Shown here: positions 26,332 through 37,092 of the stretch, piece after piece | How positions within the stretch are numbered: the first letter of the stretch is position 1 | How the letters are laid out: the number at the start of each line of letters is the position of its first letter | Source of the DNA: an uncultured Pelagibacteraceae bacterium | GTDB lineage: Bacteria; Pseudomonadota; Alphaproteobacteria; Pelagibacterales; Pelagibacteraceae | Length of the DNA stretch: 64,000 nucleotides | NCBI GenBank assembly: GCA_902604305.1 | Contig: CACKXS010000001.1 | Coordinates: 1 to 64,000 of the forward strand | Reading direction: 5' to 3' | Program-made: the position numbers and the translations under genes | Notes under the pieces: model-generated | Told to the model about the DNA's origin: nothing | The model's input: the letters and a program-made list of their open reading frames with translations, nothing else | Databases searched by the model: none

Positions 26332-27759
26332 ATGAAAGTTACAATAGAAAATAAAAAAGGGTTAAACAAAGATTTAAAAGTTTTTATAGATAAAAAAACT
26401 ATTTCTTCATACATGGATGAAAAATATGAAGAAGTTAAAAATACAGTAACTCTAAAAGGTTTCCGTCCAGGGAAAGCACCTAAGGAAATTTTAAAAAAAC
26501 AATTTGGTCAAGCTATATTTGGCGAAGTATTAGACAAAGTTTTAAAGGACACTAGCACTAAAGCTCTACAAGAAAACAAAATAAAGCCTGCAGGTCAACC
26601 CAAAATTGATTTAAAAACTTATGGTGAAGATAAAGACCTCGAGTATATAATTTCGGTAACCGAACTACCAAAGATTGATATTAAGAGTTTAGAAAATATT
26701 AAATTTGATGAATTTAAAGTTAAAATAGATGACAAAGAAGCAGATAAAAGAATAAAAGATATTGCAAAATCCCAAAAAAATTTTGAAGAGAAAGATCCTG
26801 CTAAAATAGCTAATGAAGGAGATCTCGTTGTTTTTGATTATAAAGCCACTATAGACGGAAAAGAATTTAAAGGTAACGAAGGTAAAAATACACAGCTCGA
26901 ATTAGGAAAAGATTTATTCATTAAAGGTTTTGATAAACAACTATTAAAAGTTAAAAAAAATGATGAAGCCAAAGTAGAAGTTAATTTACCAGATAATTTT
27001 CCAGAAAAAGAACTTGTTGGAAAGAAAGCTATTTTTGTGTGTAAAATCCAATCTGTAAAAAAATTAAAGGAAACAAAAATAGATGATGATTTTGCAAAAA
27101 ACCTTGGTGCTAAAGATTTAAATAATTTAAAAGAATTAATTACCAAACAAATTAATGAAGAATATAAAAATTCGCTTGACTCTTTAAGTAGCAGACAATT
27201 GCTAGAAAAAATAGATAAAATTAAACTAGATGAAATTCCTGAAAATTTAAAAGAACAAGAAATTAAAATTCTTTCGCAAGGAATGAAAGAAGAAGAATTA
27301 AATAAAAATAAAAAAGATTTAGAAAAAAAAGCTATCAAAAGAATTAAAACAGGATTGATATTAAATGAATTTGGTGAACAAAATAAAATAAATATAAGTG
27401 AACAAGAAATGCAAGCTGAAATCCAGAAGCAACTTAGAATGATGCCTGGTCAAGAAAAAATGTTACAAGAATATTATCAAAGTAATCCTTCTGTTTTGGC
27501 CAATCTTAGAGGTCAGCTTTATGAAGAAAAAATTTTAAAAGAAATTAAACTAAAAGCTAAACCAAATTTAAAAGAAATTACAAAAGAAGAGGCTGAAAAA
27601 ATTTTAAAGGAAGAAAACGAAAAACAAATGAAAGAAGAACATTCTCATGATCATTCGTCTGGCAATAAAGTACCATCATCTGAAAAAGCATCAAGCCAAG
27701 AAAAAACAAAAACTACCGCAAAGAAAACGTCAAAAGTAAAAAAAGTTAGCAAAAAGTAA
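26332..27759 (+). CDS. tig: trigger factor chaperone
   Basis: A 475-aa ribosome-associated chaperone with peptidyl-prolyl isomerase activity. The N-terminal ribosome-binding domain includes the [14 protein letters not shown] signature (about residues 44-57). The FKBP-like domain follows with [14 protein letters not shown] near 164-177. The C-terminal helical domain ends in a Ser/Lys/Thr-rich tail (about the last 40 residues, with HSHDHS). It is longer than the 432-aa E. coli protein mainly through this tail. It leads the tig-clpP-clpX-lon proteostasis cluster. Confidence 0.95.
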   Translation: MKVTIENKKGLNKDLKVFIDKKTISSYMDEKYEEVKNTVTLKGFRPGKAPKEILKKQFGQAIFGEVLDKVLKDTSTKALQENKIKPAGQPKIDLKTYGEDKDLEYIISVTELPKIDIKSLENIKFDEFKVKIDDKEADKRIKDIAKSQKNFEEKDPAKIANEGDLVVFDYKATIDGKEFKGNEGKNTQLELGKDLFIKGFDKQLLKVKKNDEAKVEVNLPDNFPEKELVGKKAIFVCKIQSVKKLKETKIDDDFAKNLGAKDLNNLKELITKQINEEYKNSLDSLSSRQLLEKIDKIKLDEIPENLKEQEIKILSQGMKEEELNKNKKDLEKKAIKRIKTGLILNEFGEQNKINISEQEMQAEIQKQLRMMPGQEKMLQEYYQSNPSVLANLRGQLYEEKILKEIKLKAKPNLKEITKEEAEKILKEENEKQMKEEHSHDHSSGNKVPSSEKASSQEKTKTTAKKTSKVKKVSKK

Positions 27760-27791
27760 TCACAAGTTGTATAAGTATAACGAATCAACTT

Positions 27792-28400
27792 ATGAATAAA
27801 ATACCAGAACATCTAAACACATTAATACCTATGGTTGTTGAGCAATCAAGTAGAGGCGAGAGAGCTTACGACATATACTCAAGATTATTAAAAGAAAGAG
27901 TAGTTTTTGTTGTTGGACCTATAAATGATAACGTTGCATCTTTAATAACCGCACAACTCCTTTTTTTAGAATCCGAAGATCCAAAAAAAGAAATTTCTCT
28001 TTATATAAATAGCCCAGGAGGTTTGGTCACTGCTGGTTTAGGAATTTATGACACGATGCAATATATTAAACCTGATGTTTCAACTTTGTGTATAGGACAA
28101 GCAGCAAGTATGGGGTCTTTTTTATTAGCTGCTGGAACTAAAGGTAAAAGATTTTCATTACCCAACTCTAGAATTATGGTTCACCAACCTTCAGCAGGTT
28201 TTCAAGGCCAAGCTACTGATATTGAAATTCATGCAAATGAAGTTCTATCTTTAAAGAAAAGATTAAATGAAATTTATTCAAAACACACAAACAAAACACC
28301 TGAAGAAATAAAAACTGCTCTTGAGAGAGATAATTTTATGAGTCCTGAAACAGCAAAAGAGTTTGGTCTTATAGATAAAGTAGTGGTTAATAGAGAATAA
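27792..28400 (+). CDS. clpP: ATP-dependent Clp protease proteolytic subunit
   Basis: A 202-aa serine peptidase. The catalytic triad is visible as Ser106 (GQAASMGS), His131 (MVHQPSAG) and Asp180 (ERDNF). It forms the tetradecameric chamber that works with ClpX for cytoplasmic proteolysis. It sits 32 bases after tig and 88 before clpX, the common alphaproteobacterial order. Normal length, nothing unusual. Confidence 0.97.
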   Translation: MNKIPEHLNTLIPMVVEQSSRGERAYDIYSRLLKERVVFVVGPINDNVASLITAQLLFLESEDPKKEISLYINSPGGLVTAGLGIYDTMQYIKPDVSTLCIGQAASMGSFLLAAGTKGKRFSLPNSRIMVHQPSAGFQGQATDIEIHANEVLSLKKRLNEIYSKHTNKTPEEIKTALERDNFMSPETAKEFGLIDKVVVNRE

Positions 28401-28488
28401 ATTACTATATATAGTTTTTCCACAACCTATACTTGATTAGCTTGAGTCAAATGTAATACAGTAACAAAGTTGATTCGAAATAAAAATT

Positions 28489-29754
28489 ATGAGCACAAAT
28501 AACAAAAATATTCTTTACTGTTCTTTTTGTGGCAAAAGCCAACACGAAGTTAGAAAGCTTATCGCAGGCCCAACTGTATTCATTTGCGATGAATGTGTTG
28601 AATTATGTATGGACATTATTAAAGAAGAAAATAAAGATACGTTTGTTAAACACCAAGATGGCTTACCATCTCCTAAAGAAATTTGTAAAGTTTTAGATGA
28701 CTATGTTATTGGCCAAAATTATGCAAAAAAAGTTTTATCTGTTGCCGTACACAACCATTACAAAAGACTTAATTATGAAAATAAAACAAGCAAAACAGTT
28801 GAGCTTGCAAAATCAAATATTTTGTTGCTTGGCCCAACAGGTTGTGGAAAAACTTTATTAGCTCAAACTTTAGCCAGAATTTTAGATGTACCGTTTACAA
28901 TGGCTGACGCCACTACCTTAACAGAAGCAGGATATGTAGGTGAAGATGTTGAAAATATTATTTTAAAACTTTTGCAGGCAGCTGATTACAATGTAGAAAA
29001 AGCCCAACGAGGAATCGTATATATCGATGAGGTTGATAAAATAAGTAGAAAATCAGAGAATCCATCAATTACAAGAGATGTTTCAGGTGAAGGTGTTCAG
29101 CAAGCGTTACTAAAAATAATGGAAGGAACTATTGCGAGTGTGCCTCCTCAAGGCGGAAGAAAACATCCTCAGCAAGAATTTTTACAAGTTGATACCACCA
29201 ATATATTATTTATTTGTGGAGGAGCTTTTGCAGGTTTAGATAAAATTATTTCTCAAAGAGATAAAGGGTCATCAATAGGATTCGGCGCTGAGGTAAAAAG
29301 TGTTGCTGATAAAAAAATAGGTGAATGGATGAAAGGTCTTGAACCTGAAGATTTATTAAAATATGGGCTAATACCAGAATTTATAGGAAGACTGCCAATA
29401 AACGCAACTTTAGAAGACTTGGATGAAAAATCTTTAATAAAAATATTAGTTGAACCAAAAAATTCACTAATTAAACAGTATAAAGAGCTATTTAAATTAG
29501 AAGGAGTTAAGCTAACATTTAAAGACAATGCAATAAAGGAAATTGCTCTAAAGGCAATTAATAAAAAAACTGGAGCCAGAGGATTGAGGTCAATTTTAGA
29601 AAACATACTTTTGAAAACAATGTTTGATTTACCGGGACGAGAAGACATTGAAGAAGTAATTATTGATGCGGGTGCGGCCAAAGGTCAAAATGATCCAATG
29701 ATAATACATGGCAAAGAAGCTAAATCTAAGTCAGAAAAAACATCAGCAGCTTAA
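28489..29754 (+). CDS. clpX: ATP-dependent Clp protease ATP-binding subunit ClpX
   Basis: A 421-aa AAA+ unfoldase. The N-terminal zinc-binding domain has Cys11, Cys14, Cys33 and Cys36. Walker A is GPTGCGKT at 115-122, and Walker B is IVYIDEVDK near residues 180-188. It unfolds substrates for ClpP. The 88-base gap upstream shows no convincing promoter. The C-terminus ends in a short Lys/Ser tail. Confidence 0.97.
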   Translation: MSTNNKNILYCSFCGKSQHEVRKLIAGPTVFICDECVELCMDIIKEENKDTFVKHQDGLPSPKEICKVLDDYVIGQNYAKKVLSVAVHNHYKRLNYENKTSKTVELAKSNILLLGPTGCGKTLLAQTLARILDVPFTMADATTLTEAGYVGEDVENIILKLLQAADYNVEKAQRGIVYIDEVDKISRKSENPSITRDVSGEGVQQALLKIMEGTIASVPPQGGRKHPQQEFLQVDTTNILFICGGAFAGLDKIISQRDKGSSIGFGAEVKSVADKKIGEWMKGLEPEDLLKYGLIPEFIGRLPINATLEDLDEKSLIKILVEPKNSLIKQYKELFKLEGVKLTFKDNAIKEIALKAINKKTGARGLRSILENILLKTMFDLPGREDIEEVIIDAGAAKGQNDPMIIHGKEAKSKSEKTSAA

Positions 29755-29815
29755 ATAGGGTTAATAAGCGAAAATTTTCTATTGCAAAATTCAATATAAT
29801 ATCCATATTTAGGAG

Positions 29816-32203
29816 ATGGAAGTTAAACACACATCTCCGCTTTTACCTCTTAGGGACATAATAGTTTTTCCTAGTATGGTTGTACCTTTATTTGTAGGAA
29901 GAGATAAGTCTATTACAGCATTGAATGAAGTTATGAAAAATAATAAAAAAATTATTTTAGTAACTCAAAAAAACTCTGAAGTAGACGATCCTAAAAAAAC
30001 TGATATATTTTTGTATGGTTGCGAAAGCAATATATTGCAGCTTTTAAAATTACCTGATGGAACTGTAAAAGTTTTAGTAGAAGGAATTAAGAGAGTAAAA
30101 ATACTTGATTTTAACGATGATGATAAATTTATCACGTGCTCATACGAACAATATAATGATATAATTTCTAAAGATGAAGATTTAACTCCTTTGTCAATCA
30201 CAGCGATAAGAAGATTAGAAAAATTAACATCAATAAATAAAAAAATATCTTCTGAAATAATTTCAAATATTAAAGAATTAAAAGATCCATCAAAAGTTGC
30301 AGATAATATTGCTTCTCATTTAAATTCAACAATTTCAGAAAAACAACAAATTTTTGAAACTCAAGATGTTAAAAAAAGATTAAACGGAGTTATCAAAATA
30401 ATGGAGAATGAAACTAGTATAATTGGTGTAGAAAAAAGAATAAGAGGAAGAGTCAAAACTCAAATGGAGAAAACACAGAGAGAATATTATTTAAATGAAC
30501 AATTAAAAGCTATTCAAAAAGAATTAGGTGAAATTGAAGATGGTAAAGATGAGACATCCAATTTGAATAAAGCAATCCAAAAAGCAAAAATGCCTAAAGA
30601 GGTCCAAAAAAAATGCATGTCTGAATTAAAAAAATTAAAAAATATGAGCCCTATGTCAGCTGAGGCCACCGTAGTTAGAAACTATCTGGATTGGATGATA
30701 GATTTACCTTGGTATAAAAAAGATAAAATTGATATTGATTTAAATAAAGCCATGAAGACTTTAGATGATGATCACTATGGTTTAGAAAAAGTTAAAGAGA
30801 GAATAATAGAATTTTTGGCTGTTCAAAAAAGAATGGAGAAAATTAAAGGTCCAATACTATGTTTGATTGGTCCACCAGGAGTAGGAAAAACTTCTTTGGG
30901 CAAATCTATTGCCAAAGCAACAAATAGACAATTTGTTAGAATGTCATTAGGCGGAGTAAGAGACGAAGCTGAAATAAGAGGTCATAGAAGAACATACATT
31001 GGTTCTTTGCCGGGAAAAATAATTCAGTTAATGAAAAAAGCAGGAACAAAGAATCCTCTAATTCTTTTGGATGAAATTGATAAAGTTGGGAATGATTATA
31101 GAGGTGATCCTTCTTCAGCCCTTCTAGAAGCCCTTGATCCAGAGCAAAACACAAACTTTAATGATCATTATCTAGAAGTTGATTATGATCTTTCCGATGT
31201 AATGTTTGTGACTACAGCTAATACTTTAAATATATTGCCACCTTTACTAGACAGAATGGAAGTAATTAGAATACCTGGATACACAGAGGATGAAAAAATT
31301 AATATAGCAAATAAATATTTACTACCAAAACAAATAAAAGAAAATGGTGTTAAAGATGAAGAATTAAATATTAGTGATGGGACTATTAAAGAAATTATAA
31401 GAAGTTACACTAGAGAGTCGGGAGTTAGAAATTTAGAAAGAGAAATATCTAAAGTTGCAAGAAAAGTGGTAAAAAAAGTAGTTAGTGGAGAAGAAAAAAA
31501 AGTAAATATTAATGATAGTAATTTAAATGATTTTTTAGGTGTTAAAAAATTTAAATATGGAGAGGTTGAGTCAGAAGATAAAATAGGAATAGTAACTGGA
31601 TTAGCGTGGACCGAATTTGGTGGAGAAATTTTAAAAATAGAAACTGTACATATGCCTGGCAAAGGTAGAATGCAAATAACAGGAAAACTTGGTGATGTTA
31701 TGCAAGAATCCGTAAAAGCGGCAAAATCATTTGTAAGATCAAAAAGTTTGGAATATGGAATTATCCCACCATTATTTGAAAAAAAAGATTTTCATATTCA
31801 CGTACCTGAAGGAGCAACCCCTAAAGATGGACCTTCTGCTGGTATTGCAATGGTTACATCCATTGTTTCATCTATAACAAATAATCCAGTTCATAAACAT
31901 ATTGGAATGACAGGTGAAGTTACAATAACAGGTCAAGTTTTACCAATAGGTGGTTTAAAAGAAAAATTATTAGCAGCTCATAGAGCTGGAATTAAACAAG
32001 TAATTATCCCAAAAGAAAATGAGAAAGATTTAGTTGATATACCTAAGAAAGTTCGCGAAGATATAAAAATTTCTGTAGTAGAAAATGTTGATGAAGTTTT
32101 AAAAATTGCTCTCAAAAATGAATTGAAAAGAGTTGAGTGGACTGAAGTAGAAAATATTTCAAAAACGGACAAAGAACAAAAATCTCAAGCTAGCATTCAG
32201 TAA
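29816..32203 (+). CDS. lon: ATP-dependent protease Lon
   Basis: A 795-aa cytoplasmic protease with an N-terminal LON substrate-binding domain, an AAA+ module (Walker A GPPGVGKT at 352-359) and a C-terminal peptidase domain with the Ser674/Lys717 dyad (GPSAG and LKEKLL). ATG 29816 is the only usable start, because an in-frame TAG lies at 29810-29812. AGGAG (29811-29815) abuts this ATG with no spacer, which is not a normal Shine-Dalgarno distance. A TATAAT at 29795-29800 lies upstream without a good -35. Otherwise ordinary. Confidence 0.96.
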   Translation: MEVKHTSPLLPLRDIIVFPSMVVPLFVGRDKSITALNEVMKNNKKIILVTQKNSEVDDPKKTDIFLYGCESNILQLLKLPDGTVKVLVEGIKRVKILDFNDDDKFITCSYEQYNDIISKDEDLTPLSITAIRRLEKLTSINKKISSEIISNIKELKDPSKVADNIASHLNSTISEKQQIFETQDVKKRLNGVIKIMENETSIIGVEKRIRGRVKTQMEKTQREYYLNEQLKAIQKELGEIEDGKDETSNLNKAIQKAKMPKEVQKKCMSELKKLKNMSPMSAEATVVRNYLDWMIDLPWYKKDKIDIDLNKAMKTLDDDHYGLEKVKERIIEFLAVQKRMEKIKGPILCLIGPPGVGKTSLGKSIAKATNRQFVRMSLGGVRDEAEIRGHRRTYIGSLPGKIIQLMKKAGTKNPLILLDEIDKVGNDYRGDPSSALLEALDPEQNTNFNDHYLEVDYDLSDVMFVTTANTLNILPPLLDRMEVIRIPGYTEDEKINIANKYLLPKQIKENGVKDEELNISDGTIKEIIRSYTRESGVRNLEREISKVARKVVKKVVSGEEKKVNINDSNLNDFLGVKKFKYGEVESEDKIGIVTGLAWTEFGGEILKIETVHMPGKGRMQITGKLGDVMQESVKAAKSFVRSKSLEYGIIPPLFEKKDFHIHVPEGATPKDGPSAGIAMVTSIVSSITNNPVHKHIGMTGEVTITGQVLPIGGLKEKLLAAHRAGIKQVIIPKENEKDLVDIPKKVREDIKISVVENVDEVLKIALKNELKRVEWTEVENISKTDKEQKSQASIQ

Positions 32204-32210
32204 TTAACAA

Positions 32211-32239
32211 TTTACATTAACTCTACCTTGTTGTATTAG
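32211..32239 (+). promoter_or_regulatory. promoter for tRNA-Val/tRNA-Asp
   Basis: TTTACA (32211-32216, five of six to consensus) and TATTAG (32234-32239, four of six) are separated by exactly 17 bases. Transcription would begin near 32246, a few bases before the tRNA-Val 5' end. Spacing and position make this the best-supported promoter I found. Confidence 0.5.
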
Positions 32240-32251
32240 TAGCCTGTTTTT

Positions 32252-32327
32252 GGGCGGTTAGCTCAGTTGGTAGAGCATCTCGTTTACACCGAGGGGGTCA
32301 AAGGTTCGAGTCCTTTACTGCCCACCA
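32252..32327 (+). tRNA. tRNA-Val (anticodon UAC)
   Basis: A 76-base tRNA. Acceptor GGGCGGT pairs with ACTGCCC, followed by discriminator A and encoded CCA at 32325-32327. The D arm is GCTC/GAGC. Anticodon stem TCTCG/CGAGG encloses TTTACAC, so the anticodon is TAC. The T loop contains GGTTCGAGTCC. Seven bases separate it from tRNA-Asp. Confidence 0.96.
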
Positions 32328-32334
32328 AAATACG

Positions 32335-32411
32335 GGGGGTGTAGCTCAGTTGGTTAGAGCGATCGCCTGTCACGCGATAGGTCGAGGGTTCGAGTCCCTT
32401 CACTCCCGCCA
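32335..32411 (+). tRNA. tRNA-Asp (anticodon GUC)
   Basis: A 77-base tRNA. Acceptor GGGGGTG pairs with CACTCCC (one G-U), discriminator G, and CCA is encoded at 32409-32411. Anticodon stem ATCGC/GCGAT encloses CTGTCAC, giving anticodon GTC. The T arm is GAGGG-TTCGAGT-CCCTT. Probably co-transcribed with tRNA-Val; nuoA follows about 96 bases later. Confidence 0.96.
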
Positions 32412-32507
32412 TTAATTTGATATTTGTTATTATTAGTTAAAAATATTCAATAAAATGTGACCTTAACTGCACTTTCATTTAGTTCAAAAGATTATATATA
32501 GAAATTG

Positions 32508-32876
32508 ATGCTTGCGGATTTTTTAAAAGATTATTTTTCAATTATTATTTTTTTAATAATTGCCTTGGGCTTAAGTTGTGTTTTTATTTTACTTAATTTT
32601 TTAGCATCTCCAAAAAATCCAGACCCTGAAAAACTTTCTTCATACGAATGTGGTTTTGAACCTTTTAATGATTCTAGAATGGAGTTTGATGTTAGATTTT
32701 ATTTAGTAGCTATTTTATTTATTATTTTTGATTTAGAAATTGCTTTTTTATTTCCTTGGGCAATATCACTTGGCAATATCGGATTCCTAGGCTTTATTTC
32801 AATGATGATATTTCTGTTTATTTTAACCATAGGTTTTATTTATGAATGGAAAAAAGGTGCTCTAGATTGGGAATAA
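32508..32876 (+). CDS. nuoA: NADH-quinone oxidoreductase subunit A
   Basis: A 122-aa membrane subunit of complex I with three spans. The loop between spans 1 and 2 carries [10 protein letters not shown], whose Cys faces the quinone-site loop. ATG 32508 is preferred to TTG 32505, which would add one residue. It opens the nuo operon, and the next start is 4 bases downstream. Spacing throughout this operon is minus 8 to plus 4 bases. Confidence 0.95.
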   Translation: MLADFLKDYFSIIIFLIIALGLSCVFILLNFLASPKNPDPEKLSSYECGFEPFNDSRMEFDVRFYLVAILFIIFDLEIAFLFPWAISLGNIGFLGFISMMIFLFILTIGFIYEWKKGALDWE

Positions 32877-32879
32877 AAA

Positions 32880-33401
32880 ATGATAATTTCAGAAAAAGAA
32901 AAACAAATACCCGATGAGTTTAAAAAATTAGCTAAAGATTTTAGCGACAATGGTTTCATTACAACATCATTTGATAATTTAGTAAATTGGGCAAGAACTG
33001 GATCGTTACATTGGATGACATTTGGTCTTGCATGTTGTGCTGTTGAAATGATGCATACATCAATGCCAAGATATGATTTAGAAAGATTTGGGGCAGCACC
33101 AAGGGGATCACCAAGACAATCAGATGTAATGATAGTAGCTGGAACTTTAACAAATAAAATGGCTCCCGCTCTAAGAAAGGTATATGACCAAATGCCAGAG
33201 CCAAGATATGTTATATCAATGGGTAGTTGTGCAAATGGTGGAGGCTATTATCACTATTCTTATTCAGTTGTCAGAGGTTGTGATCGAATTGTTCCGGTAG
33301 ATGTTTATGTTCCTGGTTGTCCTCCTTCTGCAGAAGCACTTTTATATGGAGTACTACAACTTCAAAAAAAAATTCGTAACAAAGGCTCATTACAAAGATA
33401 A
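32880..33401 (+). CDS. nuoB: NADH-quinone oxidoreductase subunit B
   Basis: A 173-aa peripheral-arm subunit that binds cluster N2, the last iron-sulfur centre before quinone. The ligands are Cys52-Cys53 (ACCAVEMM), Cys117 (GSCANGG) and Cys147 (VPGCPP). Length and motifs are normal for alphaproteobacteria. Confidence 0.97.
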   Translation: MIISEKEKQIPDEFKKLAKDFSDNGFITTSFDNLVNWARTGSLHWMTFGLACCAVEMMHTSMPRYDLERFGAAPRGSPRQSDVMIVAGTLTNKMAPALRKVYDQMPEPRYVISMGSCANGGGYYHYSYSVVRGCDRIVPVDVYVPGCPPSAEALLYGVLQLQKKIRNKGSLQR

Positions 33402-33404
33402 AAT

Positions 33405-34004
33405 ATGAAAAATTTATCTGATTTGGAAAAAAAAATTAATTCAGAACTTACAACAAAAGTTAAAAGTACAAAAATTAAGCACAAACATATTTATATAAAT
33501 ATTGAAAATGAAAATTTACTAGAAGTAATTTTGTTTCTTAAAAATAACAATGAAACAAAATTTAAACAATTAATTGATATTACAGCAGTTGATTATCCAG
33601 AAAATGATAGACGTTTTAAACTTGTTTATTTACTTTTAAGTCACGAGTTTAATTCTAGAATTCATATAGATTTTTTTATTAAAGAAAATGAAGTTGCAAC
33701 ATCATTAACTTCAGTTTTTCCTTCATCAAATTGGATGGAAAGAGAAGTATTTGATATGTATGGAATAAAATTTAAAGATCATCCAGATCTAAGAAGAATT
33801 TTAACTGATTATGGTTTTGTAGGTCACCCTTTAAGAAAAGACTTTCCTTTAACTGGTCACAATGAAGTTAGATACAGTGAAGATGAAAAAAAAGTTGTTT
33901 ATGAACCTGTTAAGTTAGAACAAAATTATAGAAATTTTGATTACGAAAGTCCTTGGGAAGGAACGGAATATATAAAAAATCAAAATAAAAAAAATAATGC
34001 CTAA
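33405..34004 (+). CDS. nuoC: NADH-quinone oxidoreductase subunit C
   Basis: A 199-aa hydrophilic 30-kDa subunit. The signature [24 protein letters not shown] (about residues 106-129; key Glu-Arg-Glu, Asp-Met-Tyr-Gly, Asp-Leu-Arg-Arg) is present. It is separate from nuoD, as in alphaproteobacteria and unlike the fused gammaproteobacterial nuoCD. It overlaps nuoD by 8 bases. Confidence 0.96.
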   Translation: MKNLSDLEKKINSELTTKVKSTKIKHKHIYINIENENLLEVILFLKNNNETKFKQLIDITAVDYPENDRRFKLVYLLLSHEFNSRIHIDFFIKENEVATSLTSVFPSSNWMEREVFDMYGIKFKDHPDLRRILTDYGFVGHPLRKDFPLTGHNEVRYSEDEKKVVYEPVKLEQNYRNFDYESPWEGTEYIKNQNKKNNA

Positions 34005-35172
34005 AGAAAAAAAAACATTAAATTTAAACTTTGGACCTCAACATCCTGCAGCACATGGTGTGCTTAGACTTATTTTAGAACTAGATGGTGAAATTGTAGA
34101 ACATGCGGATCCACATATTGGACTATTACATAGAGGTACAGAAAAGTTAATTGAAAACAAAACATATCTCCAAGCATTACCATATTTTGATAGACTAGAT
34201 TATGTTGCTCCAATGAACCAAGAACATGCATTTGCTCTTGCTGTAGAAAAAATATTAAATATTGAAGTTCCAATACGAGCTCAATTTATAAGAGTGATAT
34301 TTTGTGAAATTGGAAGAATATTAAGTCATATTTTAAATATAACGACTCAAGCTCTTGATGTTGGAGCATTAACTCCTTCATTATGGGGTTTTGAAGAAAG
34401 AGAAACATTAATGACTTTTTATGAAAGAGTCTCAGGTTCAAGGTTGCATGCAAACTATTTTAGAACTGGTGGAGTACATCAAGATTTACCAAGGGGATTA
34501 AGTGATGATATTGCAAATTTTTGCAAAAACTTTCCAAAAGTTATTAACGATTTAGAAACATTATTAACAGATAATAGAATATTTAAACAAAGAAATGTCG
34601 ACATTGGCGTTGTCTCAAAACAAGATGCACTTGACTATTCTTTTTCTGGAGTAATGCTAAGAGGATCGGGTGTACCGTGGGATTTGAGAAAATCACAACC
34701 TTATGAATGTTATGAACAGTTAGATTTTAAAATTCCGATTGGCAAAAATGGAGATTGTTACGATAGATATCTATGTAGAATTGAAGAAATGAAAGAGAGT
34801 GTAAATATTATAAATCAATGCTTAGTAAAAATGCCAAGTGGTCCAGTGAAATCACTAGATGGTAAAATAAGCCCCCCACCAAAAAAAGAATTAAAAGAGT
34901 CAATGGAGGCTTTAATACATCATTTTAAATTATTTACAGAAGGTTATAGAGTTAAAAAAGACGAAATATATGTTGCTGTTGAAGCACCAAAAGGTGAATT
35001 TGGTGTTTATTTAATTTCCGATGGTTCTAGCAAACCATATAAATGTAAAATAAGAGCACCAGGTTTTTCACATCTTCAAGCAATGGATTATTTGATTAAA
35101 GGCCATATGTTAGCTGATGTTCCCGCTGTTCTGGGATCGATGGATGTTGTTTTTGGAGAAATTGATAGATGA
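33997..35172 (+). CDS. nuoD: NADH-quinone oxidoreductase subunit D
   Basis: A 391-aa 49-kDa subunit that forms the quinone pocket with NuoB. The N-terminal [14 protein letters not shown] block (about residues 11-24) holds the conserved His residues, and [12 protein letters not shown] follows. The C-terminus [11 protein letters not shown] is family-typical. Overlaps nuoE by 4 bases. Confidence 0.97.
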   Translation: MPKEKKTLNLNFGPQHPAAHGVLRLILELDGEIVEHADPHIGLLHRGTEKLIENKTYLQALPYFDRLDYVAPMNQEHAFALAVEKILNIEVPIRAQFIRVIFCEIGRILSHILNITTQALDVGALTPSLWGFEERETLMTFYERVSGSRLHANYFRTGGVHQDLPRGLSDDIANFCKNFPKVINDLETLLTDNRIFKQRNVDIGVVSKQDALDYSFSGVMLRGSGVPWDLRKSQPYECYEQLDFKIPIGKNGDCYDRYLCRIEEMKESVNIINQCLVKMPSGPVKSLDGKISPPPKKELKESMEALIHHFKLFTEGYRVKKDEIYVAVEAPKGEFGVYLISDGSSKPYKCKIRAPGFSHLQAMDYLIKGHMLADVPAVLGSMDVVFGEIDR

Positions 35173-35777
35173 GTATAAAAAAAATTTCTAAAGAACAGCC
35201 ATCAGAATTTGAATTTAATAAAAAAAACTTAGAGGAAGTGCAAAAAATAATTAGAAATTATCCTGATGGAAAACAACAAAGTGCTGTTATGCCTTTGTTA
35301 TACTTGGCTCAAAAACAAAATGATAATTGGATACCTCTTGTTGCAATGAAATATATAGCAAAGCTACTAAGCATGCCGTACATTAAAGTTTACGAGGTAG
35401 CTACATTTTATTCAATGTATAATTTATCTCCTGTAGGAAAATTTTTTATTCAAGTTTGCACAACGACCCCATGCATGATCAGAGGAGCTTATGATATTGT
35501 AAATGCATGTAAGGAAAAAATATCAGATAAAGAAAAAGAACTTTCAAAAGATAAAACTTGTTCATGGATGGAAGTAGAGTGTCTAGGAGCCTGTATAAAT
35601 GCTCCAATGATGCAAATTAACGATGATTATTATGAAGATTTAGACAAAGAGAAAACAGAAAATATTATAAATCAAATACAAAATGGAAAAAAACCTATCC
35701 CCGGTTCATACAGGGGTAGAAAAAACTCTGAACCAGAAAATAATAGAAAAACATTATTAAATATAAAAAATGCTTAA
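35169..35777 (+). CDS. nuoE: NADH-quinone oxidoreductase subunit E
   Basis: A 202-aa thioredoxin-like 24-kDa subunit binding the 2Fe-2S cluster N1a through Cys97, Cys102, Cys138 and Cys142. It belongs to the NADH-input module with NuoF and NuoG. The C-terminal [12 protein letters not shown] tail is extended relative to the E. coli protein, as in mitochondrial-type enzymes. Overlaps nuoF by 8 bases. Confidence 0.96.
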   Translation: MSIKKISKEQPSEFEFNKKNLEEVQKIIRNYPDGKQQSAVMPLLYLAQKQNDNWIPLVAMKYIAKLLSMPYIKVYEVATFYSMYNLSPVGKFFIQVCTTTPCMIRGAYDIVNACKEKISDKEKELSKDKTCSWMEVECLGACINAPMMQINDDYYEDLDKEKTENIINQIQNGKKPIPGSYRGRKNSEPENNRKTLLNIKNA

Positions 35778-37092
35778 AGACGAAGATAGAATTTTTACAA
35801 ACTTATATAACGATCTAGGACCAGATATTTTATCTGCTCAAAAAAGAGGGGATTGGAAAAATACATCTGATATTATTAAAAAAGGAAAAGAATGGATAAT
35901 TAATGAAATTAAAGCATCCGAACTTAGAGGAAGAGGAGGAGCAGGCTTTCCTACTGGATTGAAATGGTCTTTTGCTCCAAAAGAAGTTGGTTCTAGACCT
36001 CACTATCTTGTAATTAATGCTGATGAATCTGAACCAGGAACTTGTAAAGATAGAGATATTTTAAGATTCGAGCCCCATAAATTAATAGAAGGATGTTTGT
36101 TAGCTGCTTATGCAGTTAATGCAAATAAATGTTATATTTATATTAGGGGTGAATATTTTAATGAAGGAAATAAACTCCAAGAAGCTATAAATGAAGCCTA
36201 CAAAAAAAAGTTAATAGGTAAAAATGCATGTGATAGTGGATGGGATTTTGACATATATATACATTATGGTGCGGGAGCTTATATTTGTGGTGAAGAAACT
36301 GCTCTATTGGAAAGTCTTGAAGGAAAAAAAGGTCAACCTAGGTTAAAACCACCTTTTCCAGCATTAATTGGATTATATGGTTGCCCTACAATTATAAATA
36401 ATGTTGAAACAATTGCTGTAGTTCCAACTATATTAAGAAGAGGAGCAAAATGGTTTTCTAGCATTGGTAAACCAAAAAATACTGGAACAAAAATTTATTG
36501 TATTTCAGGAAATGTAAATAACCCGTGCAATGTTGAAGAAGAAATGGGAATTTCATTAAAAGATTTAATAGAAAAACATGCTGGAGGTGTAACGGGTGGT
36601 TGGGACAACCTCAAAGCTGTAATACCAGGTGGTTCTTCTATGCCGCTGCTACCTAAAAATATTTGTGAAACAATAAAGATGGATTTTGACTCATTGGTTG
36701 AAAATAAAAGTGGTTTAGGAACGGCAGGTATCGTGGTTATAAATAAAGATCAAGATATAATTAAATGTATGGCTAGAATTGCAAGGTTCTATAAACATGA
36801 GAGCTGCGGTCAATGTACTCCTTGTAGAGAAGGATCAGGATGGATGTGGAGAATGTTAGAAAGAATGGCCAAAGGTGAAGCATCTAGAGATGAAGTAGAT
36901 ATGCTTATGGATGTGACGAAACAAATAGAAGGACATACAATTTGTGCATTTGGCGAAGGATCAGCTTGGCCAATACAAGGTCTTCTTAGACATTTTAAAA
37001 AAGAAGTAGCGAAAAGAAATAATTTTAATCCATTGGTTAATAGAAATAAAAATATTCCATATTTAGTGGATCAACATTTATTGGACAAATAA
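35770..37092 (+). CDS. nuoF: NADH-quinone oxidoreductase subunit F
   Basis: A 440-aa 51-kDa subunit that holds FMN and oxidises [17 protein letters not shown] near residue 55 is the nucleotide/FMN motif. The N3 4Fe-4S ligands are Cys346, Cys349, Cys352 and Cys392. The stop overlaps the nuoG start by one base (TAATG). Confidence 0.97.
   Translation: MLKDEDRIFTNLYNDLGPDILSAQKRGDWKNTSDIIKKGKEWIINEIKASELRGRGGAGFPTGLKWSFAPKEVGSRPHYLVINADESEPGTCKDRDILRFEPHKLIEGCLLAAYAVNANKCYIYIRGEYFNEGNKLQEAINEAYKKKLIGKNACDSGWDFDIYIHYGAGAYICGEETALLESLEGKKGQPRLKPPFPALIGLYGCPTIINNVETIAVVPTILRRGAKWFSSIGKPKNTGTKIYCISGNVNNPCNVEEEMGISLKDLIEKHAGGVTGGWDNLKAVIPGGSSMPLLPKNICETIKMDFDSLVENKSGLGTAGIVVINKDQDIIKCMARIARFYKHESCGQCTPCREGSGWMWRMLERMAKGEASRDEVDMLMDVTKQIEGHTICAFGEGSAWPIQGLLRHFKKEVAKRNNFNPLVNRNKNIPYLVDQHLLDK

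Noticed and set aside
26838..27338. 166-codon open frame opposite tig
   Set aside because: It lies wholly within the trigger factor gene on the other strand, with composition mirroring it and no family resemblance.
28401..28488. Heat-shock (RpoH) promoter before clpX
   Set aside because: CTTG motifs at 28432 and 28441 have no matching -10 at the right distance.
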